NCBI GenBank assembly: GCA_964371355.1
Contig: CAYJMG010000013.1
Location: 1-64,000 of the forward strand
Source: JACRBR01 sp964371355
GTDB lineage: Bacteria; Chloroflexota; Dehalococcoidia; DSTF01; JACRBR01
Length of the DNA stretch: 64,000 nucleotides
Direction of reading: 5' to 3'
The stretch's first letter is position 1; each line of letters starts with the position of its first letter. A model generated the notes under the pieces. The model worked only from the letters and a program-made list of their open reading frames with translations. It did not search any database and was not told the origin of the DNA. This document shows, one piece after another, positions 7,989 to 17,135 of this stretch. The translations under genes and the position numbers were made by a program.

Positions 7989-10517
7989 GTGTTTCGACGG
8001 CTGAGCATGGCGGGACTCGTGCTGCTGGCGGTCTTCGCATCGATGCAGCAGGTAAGAGAGACCTCGGCGACGGCGCCGATCAACTTCGCGCGGGCGACGC
8101 TGGCCGGGTCGGGATTCTCGACCGCGGCGCCGACGTCGATCGCGTTGGGGCCGGACGGGCGGCTGTACGTGGCCGAGTCGAACGGGCGCATCCAGGCGCT
8201 GACGCTGGACGCGAACCAGAACGTGACGGCGGTCCAACAGATCACGACGGCAACCCAGCTTCAGGAAGTGTTCGGGATCGCCTTCGACCCGACAGACTCG
8301 AGCAGCCCCCCGCCGATCTACGTTACAAACACGATCTCCGGGTTCGGGGACGCGAGCCCGGGGCCGGCGAGCGGTGACCCGGGGTCGTACGCCGGGAAGA
8401 TCACGAAGATCCACGGGGCGGGGTACGCAACGCGGACCGACATCATCACCGGCCTGCCGATTTCGAACTCGGGCCACGAGGCGAACGGCCTGGCGTTCGG
8501 GGCTGACGGGAAGCTGTACATCGCGCAGGGCGGGACGACGAATGCGGGCATCATCAATCCGGGCGGCGGGCTGTTCCAGCGGGCGGAGGTGCCGACGGGC
8601 GGCGCCATTTTGGTCGCGGACATCAACGCATCAGGCTTCGACGGCAACATCACTTACAGTCCGCCGGACATCTACAGCGACACGGTGCAGCAGACGGGCG
8701 GTGACGTTTCCGTTTACGCGTCGGGCCTGCGCAACCCCTACGACGTCGTGTGGCACAGCAACGGACGGCTGTACAACACCGACAACGGCCCAAATGCGGG
8801 GTACGGGCCACCATCGACGGGCTGCAGCACGCAGGGATCGTCGGACGCGGGCGCCCTGGACGAGCTGAACCTCATCGAGGCCGGGAACTACTACGGCCAC
8901 CCGAACCGCAACCGCGGCTTCAGCGATGCGCGGCAATGCGTGTATCACGCGGGCACCGAGCCGAGCACGGTGGACTACACGGCGCCGATCGAGGCGAACC
9001 TACCGGCCTCTTCCGACGGCCTGGCGGAGTACACGTCCGGTGTATTCGGCGGACAGATGCAGGGGAACCTGCTGTACGTGGCGTGGGTGGACAGCGAACT
9101 GCACCGCGTGCAGCTCGGCCCGAGCGGCACATCGGTCCTGGAGGATTCGACGCTTGCGACGGGCCTGCAGAACGCGCTGGACGTCGCTGTCGGGCCGGAC
9201 GGCACGATCTACGTGGCGGAGTACGGCGGAAACAAGATCACGTACTTCAAGCCGGACGAGACGCCGGTGAGTTCGATCAGCGTCACGGGCATCTCGCCTA
9301 ACACCGGACCGATCGGTGGCGGTCAGACGGTGACGATCACGGGGACGAACTTCACGACGACGGCCGAGACCACGTTAACGATCGGCGGGGCGCCGGCGGC
9401 GGACGTGGTCGTGCAGAACTCGACGACCATCGAAGCGCGGACGCCGGCCGGAGCCGTAGGCGCCGCGGACGTGGTGGTGACGAATTCGATCGGTACGGGG
9501 ACGCTGACGGGTGGATACACGTACGTTGCCGGTGGTGGGACCACACCACCGGTTGCGGACGCGGGCCCCGACGTGAGCACACCGATCGCGCACATCGACC
9601 ACGCGCACGTCACGCTGGACGGCCGCGCGTCATATGACCCGGACGGGGCGATCGCGACGTACCAGTGGACGGAGGGCACGACCGTGCTCTCGAACAACGC
9701 GGTGGACTCGGTGCAGTTCGTGGAAGGCGTGCACATCGTCACGCTGACGGTGACCGACCTGGACGGCTATACGGACGCGGACGACGTGCGCGTGGTGGTG
9801 ACGGCGAACGCGGAGAACCCGCAGCCGTACTACTGCTTCGACGTAAACGGCGACACGCGCGTGAACTCGGGCGACCAGCTCTCGGTAGTGCAGGTGTTCG
9901 GGGCGCGGTTCGGGCAGCCGGGATATACGCGATTGCGGGACTACAACATGGACCGCGTCATCAATTCGGCGGACATGCTGGGCACGGCGATCTGGTTCAA
10001 CGTGACGTGTCCGCTGGTCGACCAGCAGATCCGGGCGGCGACGGAAGGCATGATGCCGTACCAGAACGTGGATACGGCGATGGCGGCGGGGTACTTCCAG
10101 ATCACGCCGTACATCCCGGGCCAGGGGCGGCACATGATGCGGCTCGGTTCGACGGGATCGGGGCTGGGTGGGCACGATCTCGTCTTCGAGCCGAACAACC
10201 CGGAGAGCCTGCTGTACAAGCCGGACGCGAGTACGCCGGGTGGCTGGCGGCTGTCCGGGGCGATGTACATCATCCCGTACGACCTGACGACGATACCCCC
10301 GGACGGGTTCGCGACGAACGACGATGCGTGGCACTACCACGAGTGGCTGTGCATCTGGAACAACTTCAACTCCGTACAGGAGGGTGTGTCGCAGGCGGAC
10401 TGCCTCCAGCGGCCGGGTAACCCGGTGTGGAACGACACAGCGGGCTGGCTGGTCCACCTGTGGAACTACGTGCCGAACCCGGTGGGGCGGTTCGTGGAGA
10501 TCAGCGTCAACGGCTAG
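7989..10517 (+). CDS. Secreted beta-propeller protein with IPT, PKD and dockerin-like repeats
   Basis: An 842-residue exported protein. After a signal peptide (FRRLSMAGLVLLAVFASM) comes a six-bladed propeller of the glucose/sorbosone dehydrogenase type (about 25-420: ALGPDGRLYVAES, GLRNPYDVVWH, IEAGNYYGHPNRN), an IPT/TIG domain (about 430-510, ISPNTGPIGGGQTVTITG), a PKD-like domain (about 520-615, PVADAGPDV to TLTVTD), two dockerin-type calcium loops (DVNGDTRVNSGD and DYNMDRVINSAD) and a 160-residue C-terminal domain I cannot name, rich in His and Trp (AWHYHEWLCIWNN). GTG 7989 is preferred because GGAGG (7978-7982) is 6 nt before it, while it abuts the ATG at 7983. Enzymatic activity is unproven. 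Confidence 0.82.
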   Translation: MFRRLSMAGLVLLAVFASMQQVRETSATAPINFARATLAGSGFSTAAPTSIALGPDGRLYVAESNGRIQALTLDANQNVTAVQQITTATQLQEVFGIAFDPTDSSSPPPIYVTNTISGFGDASPGPASGDPGSYAGKITKIHGAGYATRTDIITGLPISNSGHEANGLAFGADGKLYIAQGGTTNAGIINPGGGLFQRAEVPTGGAILVADINASGFDGNITYSPPDIYSDTVQQTGGDVSVYASGLRNPYDVVWHSNGRLYNTDNGPNAGYGPPSTGCSTQGSSDAGALDELNLIEAGNYYGHPNRNRGFSDARQCVYHAGTEPSTVDYTAPIEANLPASSDGLAEYTSGVFGGQMQGNLLYVAWVDSELHRVQLGPSGTSVLEDSTLATGLQNALDVAVGPDGTIYVAEYGGNKITYFKPDETPVSSISVTGISPNTGPIGGGQTVTITGTNFTTTAETTLTIGGAPAADVVVQNSTTIEARTPAGAVGAADVVVTNSIGTGTLTGGYTYVAGGGTTPPVADAGPDVSTPIAHIDHAHVTLDGRASYDPDGAIATYQWTEGTTVLSNNAVDSVQFVEGVHIVTLTVTDLDGYTDADDVRVVVTANAENPQPYYCFDVNGDTRVNSGDQLSVVQVFGARFGQPGYTRLRDYNMDRVINSADMLGTAIWFNVTCPLVDQQIRAATEGMMPYQNVDTAMAAGYFQITPYIPGQGRHMMRLGSTGSGLGGHDLVFEPNNPESLLYKPDASTPGGWRLSGAMYIIPYDLTTIPPDGFATNDDAWHYHEWLCIWNNFNSVQEGVSQADCLQRPGNPVWNDTAGWLVHLWNYVPNPVGRFVEISVNG

Positions 10518-10537
10518 GCGCGGCGGTACGGGAGCGC

Positions 10538-10574
10538 AAGAGGGCCGGGTCGCTTTGACCCGGCCCTCTTTTGG
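10538..10574. terminator. Rho-independent terminator between convergent genes
   Basis: A perfect 14-bp stem (arms 10538-10551 and 10557-10570) with loop GCTTT is followed by T residues on the plus strand and preceded by A residues, so it can serve both the secreted protein gene and the fabL-like gene. Confidence 0.9.
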
Positions 10575-10641
10575 CTACTCCCAAGCTACACGGGAGCGCC
10601 GCGGGCTTTCGACGCGTGCCGCGGGGAGGTTACTTGCAACG

Positions 10642-11400
10642 TCAGGTGCCAAGGAGGGCGTAGCCGCCGTCGACGAGCAGCGTCTGGCCGACGATCATGC
10701 TCGCGGCGTCTGAGGCGAGGAAGGCAACGGCGTCGGCAACATCGGCGGGCGCGACGTGGCGGCCGGCGGGGATCCTCTCGCCGTAGGCCTCGACCATCTC
10801 GCCGTCGAGCATGCGCACACCGTCGGTGTCGGCGACGAGCCCGGCGGAGACGGCGTTGACACGGATGCCTCGGGGGGCAAGCTCCACGGCTAGGTAGATG
10901 GTGAGGGATTCGAGCGCGCCCTTGGAGACGCCGACGGGGGCGTACTTCGGCAGGTAGCGGTGGCTGCCGGGGCTCATCATGTTGATGATGGCGCCGCCGC
11001 CGGCCATGTACTTGACAGCCGCCTGGGTAGCGAACCACGGGCCGAAGAGGTTCACGTCCATCGTGTGGCGCAGGTGCTTCGGCAGGGAATCGATGGCTGC
11101 GCGAGGGCGCTCGAGACCGCGGGCGGCGCTGTTCACGAGCACGTCGATCCGGCCGAAGCGCTCGCCGGCCTGCTTCACCATGTCGAATACGGCCTCGCGG
11201 TCGCCTACGTCGCACTGGATGGCGAGCGCATCGACGCCCAGGGCCCGCAGCTCGGCAACGGCAGCGTCGGCCGATTCGGTGCTGCGGGAGTAGTTGACGG
11301 CGACATTGGCGCCGTCGCCGGCCAGGCGCAGGGCGATGGCCTTGCCGATGCCGCGCGTGCCGCCGGTGACGAGGGCGGATTTTCCGTCGAACTGACCCAT
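10642..11400 (-). CDS. fabL: Enoyl-ACP reductase of the FabL type (SDR fold)
   Basis: A 252-residue short-chain dehydrogenase with the NADPH motif TGGTRGIG. Instead of the common YxxxK it has Tyr and Lys six residues apart in KYAPVGVSKGALE, the arrangement of enoyl-ACP reductases. The stretch YAPVGVSKGALESLTIYLAVEL and the C-terminal IVGQTLLVDGG closely follow Bacillus subtilis FabL, so the last reduction step of fatty acid elongation is the likely role. The start follows a TACAGT box by 7 nt, so the message is probably leaderless. It is divergent from another SDR gene 47 bp away. A generic oxidoreductase role remains possible. Confidence 0.75.
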   Translation of the reverse strand: MGQFDGKSALVTGGTRGIGKAIALRLAGDGANVAVNYSRSTESADAAVAELRALGVDALAIQCDVGDREAVFDMVKQAGERFGRIDVLVNSAARGLERPRAAIDSLPKHLRHTMDVNLFGPWFATQAAVKYMAGGGAIINMMSPGSHRYLPKYAPVGVSKGALESLTIYLAVELAPRGIRVNAVSAGLVADTDGVRMLDGEMVEAYGERIPAGRHVAPADVADAVAFLASDAASMIVGQTLLVDGGYALLGT

Positions 11401-11407
11401 CGAAGGC

Positions 11408-11441
11408 ACTGTAGCGGCTGGCAGCGCTAACCGCCTATCCT
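11408..11441. promoter_or_regulatory. Back-to-back -10 boxes of divergent SDR genes
   Basis: On the minus strand TACAGT (11413-11408) lies 7 nt before the fabL-like ATG. On the plus strand TATCCT (11436-11441) lies 6 nt before the other SDR ATG. Both messages would be leaderless and their -35 regions overlap, so the two promoters probably compete. Confidence 0.5.
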
Positions 11442-11447
11442 CCAAGC

Positions 11448-12197
11448 ATGGCACTCGAAGGACGGACCGCACTGGTAACGGGCGCGGGCGGGCAGGGCAT
11501 GGGGCGCAGCATCGCGTTGACGCTGGCACGCGAGGGCGCCAACGTGGTGCTGAACTACCGGCGGAACGCGGAGCAGGCGGTCGCAAACACGACGCTGGTC
11601 GAGAAGCTGGGGCGCGCGGCGATAGCGGTACGGGCGGACGTAACGATCCCGGCAGAGGTGGACGCGATGTTCGCGGTGGCGCACGAGCGATTCGGGCGCG
11701 TGGACATCGTCGTGAACAGTGCGGGCGGCCCGTGGAAGCCACAAGACGTGACGGAGATCGCGCCCGAACACCTGCGGCGCGTGCTGGCCGGCGAGATCGA
11801 GGCGACGTACTACCTGCTGCGGGCGGCCCTCCCAGGGATGCGGGAGCGCGGGTGGGGCCGGTTTGTGAGCATCGGCGGGCAGGGAGTGGACGACTGGCGG
11901 TTCGGGCCGCCGGAGGCGCCGCTGGACTACCCGCTGGGGAAGGCGGCGCGTCACTGGCTGACGCGGACGCTGGCGCCGCGCGAGTTCCCGCACGGGATCA
12001 CGATCAACGCGGTGGCGCCGGGCCCGACGCCGCGGATGAGCGAGGAAGATGCGCTGGCGGCAGCGCGGGGCGGCGTAGGGGCACCCGCCGGACACACAGC
12101 GCAGTCGGTCGCGGAGGTGGTGGCGTACCTGTGCTCGGAGGCGGGGGCGCGGGTGACGGGGGCGGTGGTACCGGTGCCTGGAGTGCGCGCCGTCTAG
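11448..12197 (+). CDS. SDR family NAD(P)-dependent oxidoreductase
   Basis: A 249-residue short-chain dehydrogenase with TGAGGQGMGRSIA (cofactor loop), NSAG, and the active-site pair in DYPLGKAARH (YxxxK). The catalytic serine region reads SIGGQGVDDW. Substrate cannot be told from sequence. It is divergent from the FabL-like gene, so both may act on acyl chains, but that is only context. Its last four bases overlap the end of the convergent PIN toxin gene. Confidence 0.8.
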   Translation: MALEGRTALVTGAGGQGMGRSIALTLAREGANVVLNYRRNAEQAVANTTLVEKLGRAAIAVRADVTIPAEVDAMFAVAHERFGRVDIVVNSAGGPWKPQDVTEIAPEHLRRVLAGEIEATYYLLRAALPGMRERGWGRFVSIGGQGVDDWRFGPPEAPLDYPLGKAARHWLTRTLAPREFPHGITINAVAPGPTPRMSEEDALAAARGGVGAPAGHTAQSVAEVVAYLCSEAGARVTGAVVPVPGVRAV

Positions 12198-12607
12198 GGT
12201 TGTCCCAGCAGGATGGTGAAGCGCTCCTGCTCGAAGTCGTGGTCGGAGGTGAGGATCTCCGTGATCTTCTGCTGGCGGCAGAGGGCCATCGACATGCAGT
12301 CGGTCTTGTCGCTTCGGCGGCGATAGAGGTCGAGGCCGGCCGCGAAGGCTTCGCTGGTAAAGGGAACAACCGTGACGCGAGGATCGCGCTGCAACCGGAC
12401 GACGAAGTCCGCAGCGAGGTCGCGAGCTTCCGGACCGAACCCGGACATGCGCGTCAGAAGCTCGACCAGAACCGCCTCAGTCGTGACGAACACCACGTTG
12501 CCGTTTTCGGTCAGTTCTCTGTAGAGCGATTGCGCCCGTGCGCGTAAGCGATCCCGCCGGTTGAGCACGGCCACGTAGAACGAGGTGTCGACGAAGAGAA
12601 ATCGCAC
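12194..12607 (-). CDS. PIN domain ribonuclease toxin, VapC-like
   Basis: A 137-residue PIN domain protein. The acidic active-site residues are visible in FVDTSFYVAVL, EAVLVELLTR, KTDCMSMAL and SDHDFEQE. VapC toxins cleave specific RNAs and are neutralised by the upstream gene product. The GTG start at 12607 is one base after the stop codon of the 67-residue gene, so the two are translationally coupled. Longer forms would read through the antitoxin end and are not credible. Confidence 0.82.
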   Translation of the reverse strand: MRFLFVDTSFYVAVLNRRDRLRARAQSLYRELTENGNVVFVTTEAVLVELLTRMSGFGPEARDLAADFVVRLQRDPRVTVVPFTSEAFAAGLDLYRRRSDKTDCMSMALCRQQKITEILTSDHDFEQERFTILLGQP

Positions 12608-12608
12608 C

Positions 12609-12812
12609 CTAATACTGCTTTGGTGAGCCGTCGAGGTAGTGATCGAAGTTCTGTGCACCATCCTCGGGCATGCGCTCGATCACCTCGTCGGAGAGCGCGT
12701 CGCCGCGCTTCATGAGGTACGCGAAGGCGTCGAACCGCTTCTTGTGCGGCTTGCGGGGGCGAGCAGCCGTTGCGCGCTTGCGGGACTTCTGGGGGTTTCT
12801 TGCTGTCGCCAT
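12609..12812 (-). CDS. Putative antitoxin paired with PIN toxin
   Basis: A 67-residue protein with a very basic first 30 residues (NPQKSRKRATAARPRKPHKKR) and an acidic second half (SDEVIERMPEDGAQNFDHYLD). Position directly before the PIN gene and size identify it as the antitoxin; the sequence does not match AbrB or RHH antitoxins clearly. The basic tail may bind DNA or RNA and the acidic half the toxin. A TACACT box lies 9 nt before the ATG. Confidence 0.65.
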   Translation of the reverse strand: MATARNPQKSRKRATAARPRKPHKKRFDAFAYLMKRGDALSDEVIERMPEDGAQNFDHYLDGSPKQY

Positions 12813-12821
12813 GACGGGGGC

Positions 12822-12827
12822 AGTGTA
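12822..12827 (-). promoter_or_regulatory. -10 box of the toxin-antitoxin operon
   Basis: GCTACACTGCC on the minus strand places TACACT 9 nt before the antitoxin ATG, giving an almost leaderless message. Confidence 0.45.
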
Positions 12828-12837
12828 GCGGACGTGG

Positions 12838-13809
12838 TCATGGGCCCGGGGTCACACGGTTGCGGAGGGGGCGGCCGGCGGCGAAGCGGGCGAGGTTGTC
12901 GAGGAAGATGTCCATCACGCGGCCCATGTTGAGCGGCGATGGCCCGGCGTTGTGCGGCGTCACGATCACGTTGGGCATCGACCACAGGGCACTGTCTGCG
13001 GGCAGCGGTTCGACGGCGAAGACGTCGAGGATGGCGCCGGCGATCCAGCCTTCGCCCAGCGCACGAATGAGCGCCGGCTCATCGCAGACGCGGCCGCGGG
13101 AGACGTTGATCAGCGTGGCGGTGGACTTCATCGCGCGGAGTTCGCGCTCTCCAATGAGACGCTCGGTCTGAGGCGTGAGGGGGCAAGCGAGGACGACGAA
13201 GTCGCTTTCGCGCAGGAGCCGCTGGAGTCCAGCGGGCGGCACCTGGTCGTCGATCCAACGCGTGCGCTTGGGCGAGCGGCGCATGCCCAGGGTGTGCATG
13301 CCGAACGCCTTCGCGAGGCGCGCGACCTCACCGCCGATGGCGCCGGTACCGACGATGCCGCAGGTCTGCCCGGTGAGTTCGCCCGCGGGGAGCTGGTCCC
13401 ACTCGCCGCGCGCCTGTTGCTTTCTCCACTGCTCGATGGGCTTGGTGCGATAGAGCATCATCGCGAGGACGTATTGCGCGATGGAAGGGGCCGACGCGCC
13501 GGACGAATTCGTGAGCACTGTGCCGCGGTCTAGCATCGCCTTGAAGGCGCCGGCGTCGGTCCCTGCGCTGAAAGTATGGAACCAGCGGACACCTTGCAGG
13601 CCGAACATCGCGGGCAGGACCAGACGGCGCGACTCGAGATCGAGCCACATGTCCTCCGACAGCAGCGCTGCATCGGCTCCATCGGCGTCTCCGGACCAGC
13701 CCAGGGCGCCGTCGCCGGCATACGGCGAGACGAGGCGGGCCCGCGGGACGACCAAGCGGATGCGCCTGCCGTAGTCCTTCGCAACGCGGAGGGAGACGAT
13801 GAGCTTCAT
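12838..13809 (-). CDS. D-2-hydroxyacid dehydrogenase family protein
   Basis: A 323-residue NAD-dependent dehydrogenase. The cofactor loop is GIVGTGAIGGEV; the catalytic Arg is in NVSRGRVCDE, the Glu in LDVFAVEPLP and the His in VTPHNAG. Substrate is not predictable; members of this subgroup act on glyoxylate, hydroxypyruvate or other 2-keto acids. The ATG at 13809 begins a short beta strand (MKLIVSL). It follows the DUF58 gene by 10 nt and is probably co-transcribed with it. Confidence 0.85.
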   Translation of the reverse strand: MKLIVSLRVAKDYGRRIRLVVPRARLVSPYAGDGALGWSGDADGADAALLSEDMWLDLESRRLVLPAMFGLQGVRWFHTFSAGTDAGAFKAMLDRGTVLTNSSGASAPSIAQYVLAMMLYRTKPIEQWRKQQARGEWDQLPAGELTGQTCGIVGTGAIGGEVARLAKAFGMHTLGMRRSPKRTRWIDDQVPPAGLQRLLRESDFVVLACPLTPQTERLIGERELRAMKSTATLINVSRGRVCDEPALIRALGEGWIAGAILDVFAVEPLPADSALWSMPNVIVTPHNAGPSPLNMGRVMDIFLDNLARFAAGRPLRNRVTPGP

Positions 13810-13819
13810 GGCGATGAGG

Positions 13820-14737
<918 letters not shown>

Positions 14738-14739
14738 GA

Positions 14740-15504
14740 TCAGAAGACGTCGGGAGATTCGTCGATGAACTCGAACGGGATACCAGCCTCGAGCGAGAGG
14801 CGTTCGCCGAGGGCGCGAATGCCCGGGACCTCGGTGGCGTAGTGGGTGCCGAGGACGAGGTTCATGCCGGTCTCTTTCGCGAACATGCGGGTGAACATGC
14901 TGCCCTCGCCGGTGACGTAGGTATCGGCACCGAGACGGCGGGCCTCATCCATGTCGTTGGTCATGCCGCCCGCGCCGGGGACGATGGCGACTCGGCCGAA
15001 CGTCTTGGCGTGCTGATGCGCCTCGACCTGCACGCGCAGCTCGCGCGAGGCCCGCTGGATCAGTTCCGGGAAAGAACCATCGCAGGCGCCGATGACCCCG
15101 GCCTTGCCGCCGTGGTAGTCGCAGAACGTGCCCTCTACGCGGACGCCGAGTAGCTGGGCCAGCACCCAGCCGTTGCCCACATCCGGCGCGCAGTCGAGGG
15201 CTGCGTGGGCGCCGTACAGGGAGACGCCGGCCAGCTTGAGGGCCTGCAGCTTCTCTTCGCGCAGGTGGTAGTCGATGTAGTCCCACGTGGAGTGGTGGAC
15301 GACGAGGAGCTGAGCGCCGGCCTTCGCGGCGCCGAAGATCGTGGCCAGCGAGGTGTTCACGGCGACGGCGAACTTCGTCACGCCGGGCTCGCCGGTGTGG
15401 AGGATGAGGCCGTTGGCATCGGGCTCGGAGTCGCGATAGCGCGGTGCGTCGAGGTGGGCGTCGAGCCAGGCCACCATCTCGGCCAGCGAGGCGTTCGGGT
15501 GCAT
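14740..15504 (-). CDS. Nif3-like dinuclear metal center protein
   Basis: A 254-residue member of the Nif3/YbgI family (GTP cyclohydrolase 1 type 2 homologue). The metal ligands are seen in LLVVHHSTWD near residue 70 and in GTHYATEVPG near residue 225, with TGEGSMF between. These proteins form hexameric rings with two metals per subunit; the physiological role is uncertain. The ATG at 15504 follows TACACT by 6 nt, indicating a leaderless transcript, and this gene heads a Nif3-DUF58-dehydrogenase operon. Confidence 0.88.
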   Translation of the reverse strand: MHPNASLAEMVAWLDAHLDAPRYRDSEPDANGLILHTGEPGVTKFAVAVNTSLATIFGAAKAGAQLLVVHHSTWDYIDYHLREEKLQALKLAGVSLYGAHAALDCAPDVGNGWVLAQLLGVRVEGTFCDYHGGKAGVIGACDGSFPELIQRASRELRVQVEAHQHAKTFGRVAIVPGAGGMTNDMDEARRLGADTYVTGEGSMFTRMFAKETGMNLVLGTHYATEVPGIRALGERLSLEAGIPFEFIDESPDVF

Positions 15505-15510
15505 GGCGGC

Positions 15511-15516
15511 AGTGTA
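15511..15516 (-). promoter_or_regulatory. -10 box of the Nif3-DUF58 operon
   Basis: CTACACTGCC on the minus strand, with TACACT 6 nt before the ATG. Nothing resembling a Shine-Dalgarno sequence fits in between. Confidence 0.5.
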
Positions 15517-15661
15517 GGGAAGGGGCAGGCGGCTGGCGAGGGCGTACGCGGCCGAGGTCGTACGCGGGCGACGCGCGGATGGGCGTACGGGGGCAACCGG
15601 ACCGAATGGTCTGAACGCCCTATGGCGCTGGGAGGGGCGAATCTGGGACGATAGGGATCGT

Positions 15662-16993
15662 ATGGACGCCGCCTGGAAGCGACGCACGCGCGTCGTGATG
15701 GTCATTCTGCCGCTGCTGCTGGGCCTGTACGTCATCTGGAGCGTGCGGACAGCGATCTTTCCGTTCGTGCTGGGCACGGCGATCGCGTACGTGATCGCGC
15801 CGGCGGTGTCGCTCATCGCCGTGCGGCTGCCGTTCTACCGGGCGCGGCCGTACGCGGCGCGCGGGATCGCGATCCTGCTGCTGTACGCGTCGGTCGCGGG
15901 CATCGGGACGGGGATCGGGTTCCTGGTGGTGCCGGACGCCATCGACGAGATCCAGGAGTTCAGCGACAGCCTGCCGGACACGATTGACAGCGCACGCGAG
16001 CGGCTCACCGAGTTCTACGACAAGTACGTGCCGGCGGAGCAGCACGAGCGGGTCGACAAGTGGCTGCAGGATGCGGGCGACGCGGGCGGTGAGTGGGCGA
16101 CGGGGCTCGCGCCGGACGCGGTGGCATTCCTGGGAAGCACGTTCGCGATCCTCATCGGCTACCTGACGATCCCGGTGTGGCTGTTCTACACGCTGAAGGA
16201 CCATCCGCGCGGCGTACGCTCCTTCATCGGCATGTTCCCGCCGGACTGGCGGCACGACGTGCGGAACGTGCTGGGCATCATCGACGCCGTGTTCAAGAAC
16301 TACATCCGGGCCATGTTGCTGCAGGGGCTCATCATCGGCGCGATGTCGTACGTGGCGCTGGACCTGCTGAACGTGAAATACCCCATCGGCCTGGCGATCA
16401 TCGCGGGCGTGACGGAGATGGTGCCCATCATCGGGCCGATCATCGGGGCGATCCCGGCGGTGCTCGTGGCGCTGGCGCAGGACCCCATGAAGGCGCTGTG
16501 GGTGGCGTTGGCGTTCCTCGTTATCCAGCAGATCGAGAACAACTTCATCGTGCCGAAGATCCAGGGGGACTTCCTGCGGTTGCATCCGGGCGTGATCATC
16601 ATGCTGCTGGTGGTGGCAGGGGCTCTTGGCGGGTTCATCTTCGTGATCCTGGTAGTGCCGTTCGCGGCGATGGCCCGCGACATGTACCAGTACGCGTACC
16701 TGCGGCTGGGCGACGTGCCGCCGGACGAGGCGCTCGACCGGTCGCTGGGGGAGTACGGGGCGAAGGCGCTGAGGGAGCGGCTGCAGCTCGAGCAGGTGGT
16801 CCCGGCGGCGGACCTGGGGAATCCGGGGTTCGGGGCCGAGGGGCCGGCAACGCCCCCGGCGGACCCGCCGGTGGAGGCAAGCGAGGGCAGCGAGGGCGAG
16901 GAGAGCGCCCCGGCGCCGAAGCCGCCGAGAGGGCGACGGCCGCGGTTCTTGGGCGGCCGGGCGGCGGTGCCGGCGCCGGAGGATCCGGTGTAG
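15662..16993 (+). CDS. AI-2E family (PerM/TqsA-like) membrane transporter
   Basis: A 443-residue inner-membrane protein with the usual eight helices of the AI-2E family: two at the N-terminus, a long soluble loop (about 95-155, rich in Asp and Glu), then a group with PIIGPIIGAIPAVL and FLVIQQIENNFIVPKIQG, both typical of the family. Characterised relatives export autoinducer-2, or act as Na+/H+ antiporters; the substrate here is unknown. The last 80 residues are Pro/Glu/Arg rich and likely disordered. Confidence 0.85.
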   Translation: MDAAWKRRTRVVMVILPLLLGLYVIWSVRTAIFPFVLGTAIAYVIAPAVSLIAVRLPFYRARPYAARGIAILLLYASVAGIGTGIGFLVVPDAIDEIQEFSDSLPDTIDSARERLTEFYDKYVPAEQHERVDKWLQDAGDAGGEWATGLAPDAVAFLGSTFAILIGYLTIPVWLFYTLKDHPRGVRSFIGMFPPDWRHDVRNVLGIIDAVFKNYIRAMLLQGLIIGAMSYVALDLLNVKYPIGLAIIAGVTEMVPIIGPIIGAIPAVLVALAQDPMKALWVALAFLVIQQIENNFIVPKIQGDFLRLHPGVIIMLLVVAGALGGFIFVILVVPFAAMARDMYQYAYLRLGDVPPDEALDRSLGEYGAKALRERLQLEQVVPAADLGNPGFGAEGPATPPADPPVEASEGSEGEESAPAPKPPRGRRPRFLGGRAAVPAPEDPV

Positions 16994-17039
16994 GGCGGAC
17001 TCCGCGGGACTTCTGACCACTGCGGATCGATACCCAACC

Positions 17040-17107
17040 CCGCGCGGGCTGAAGGCCCGCGCTACGGAGCCACTCAACCAGCGCGGGTTGAAAAGCCCGC
17101 ACTACGG
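17040..17107. repeat. Pair of CGCGGGCT-type hairpin repeats
   Basis: Two related units about 40 bp apart: GCGCGGGCTGAAGGCCCGCGC, written here as its arms GCGCGGGC and GCCCGCGC around a short loop, then CTACGG, and a second, decayed copy ending in CACTACGG. They lie between the convergent AI-2E and S41 genes and may act as a bidirectional stop. Confidence 0.7.
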
Positions 17108-17135
17108 CGGCATTTGCTGCTCCACGGAGGCCTTG

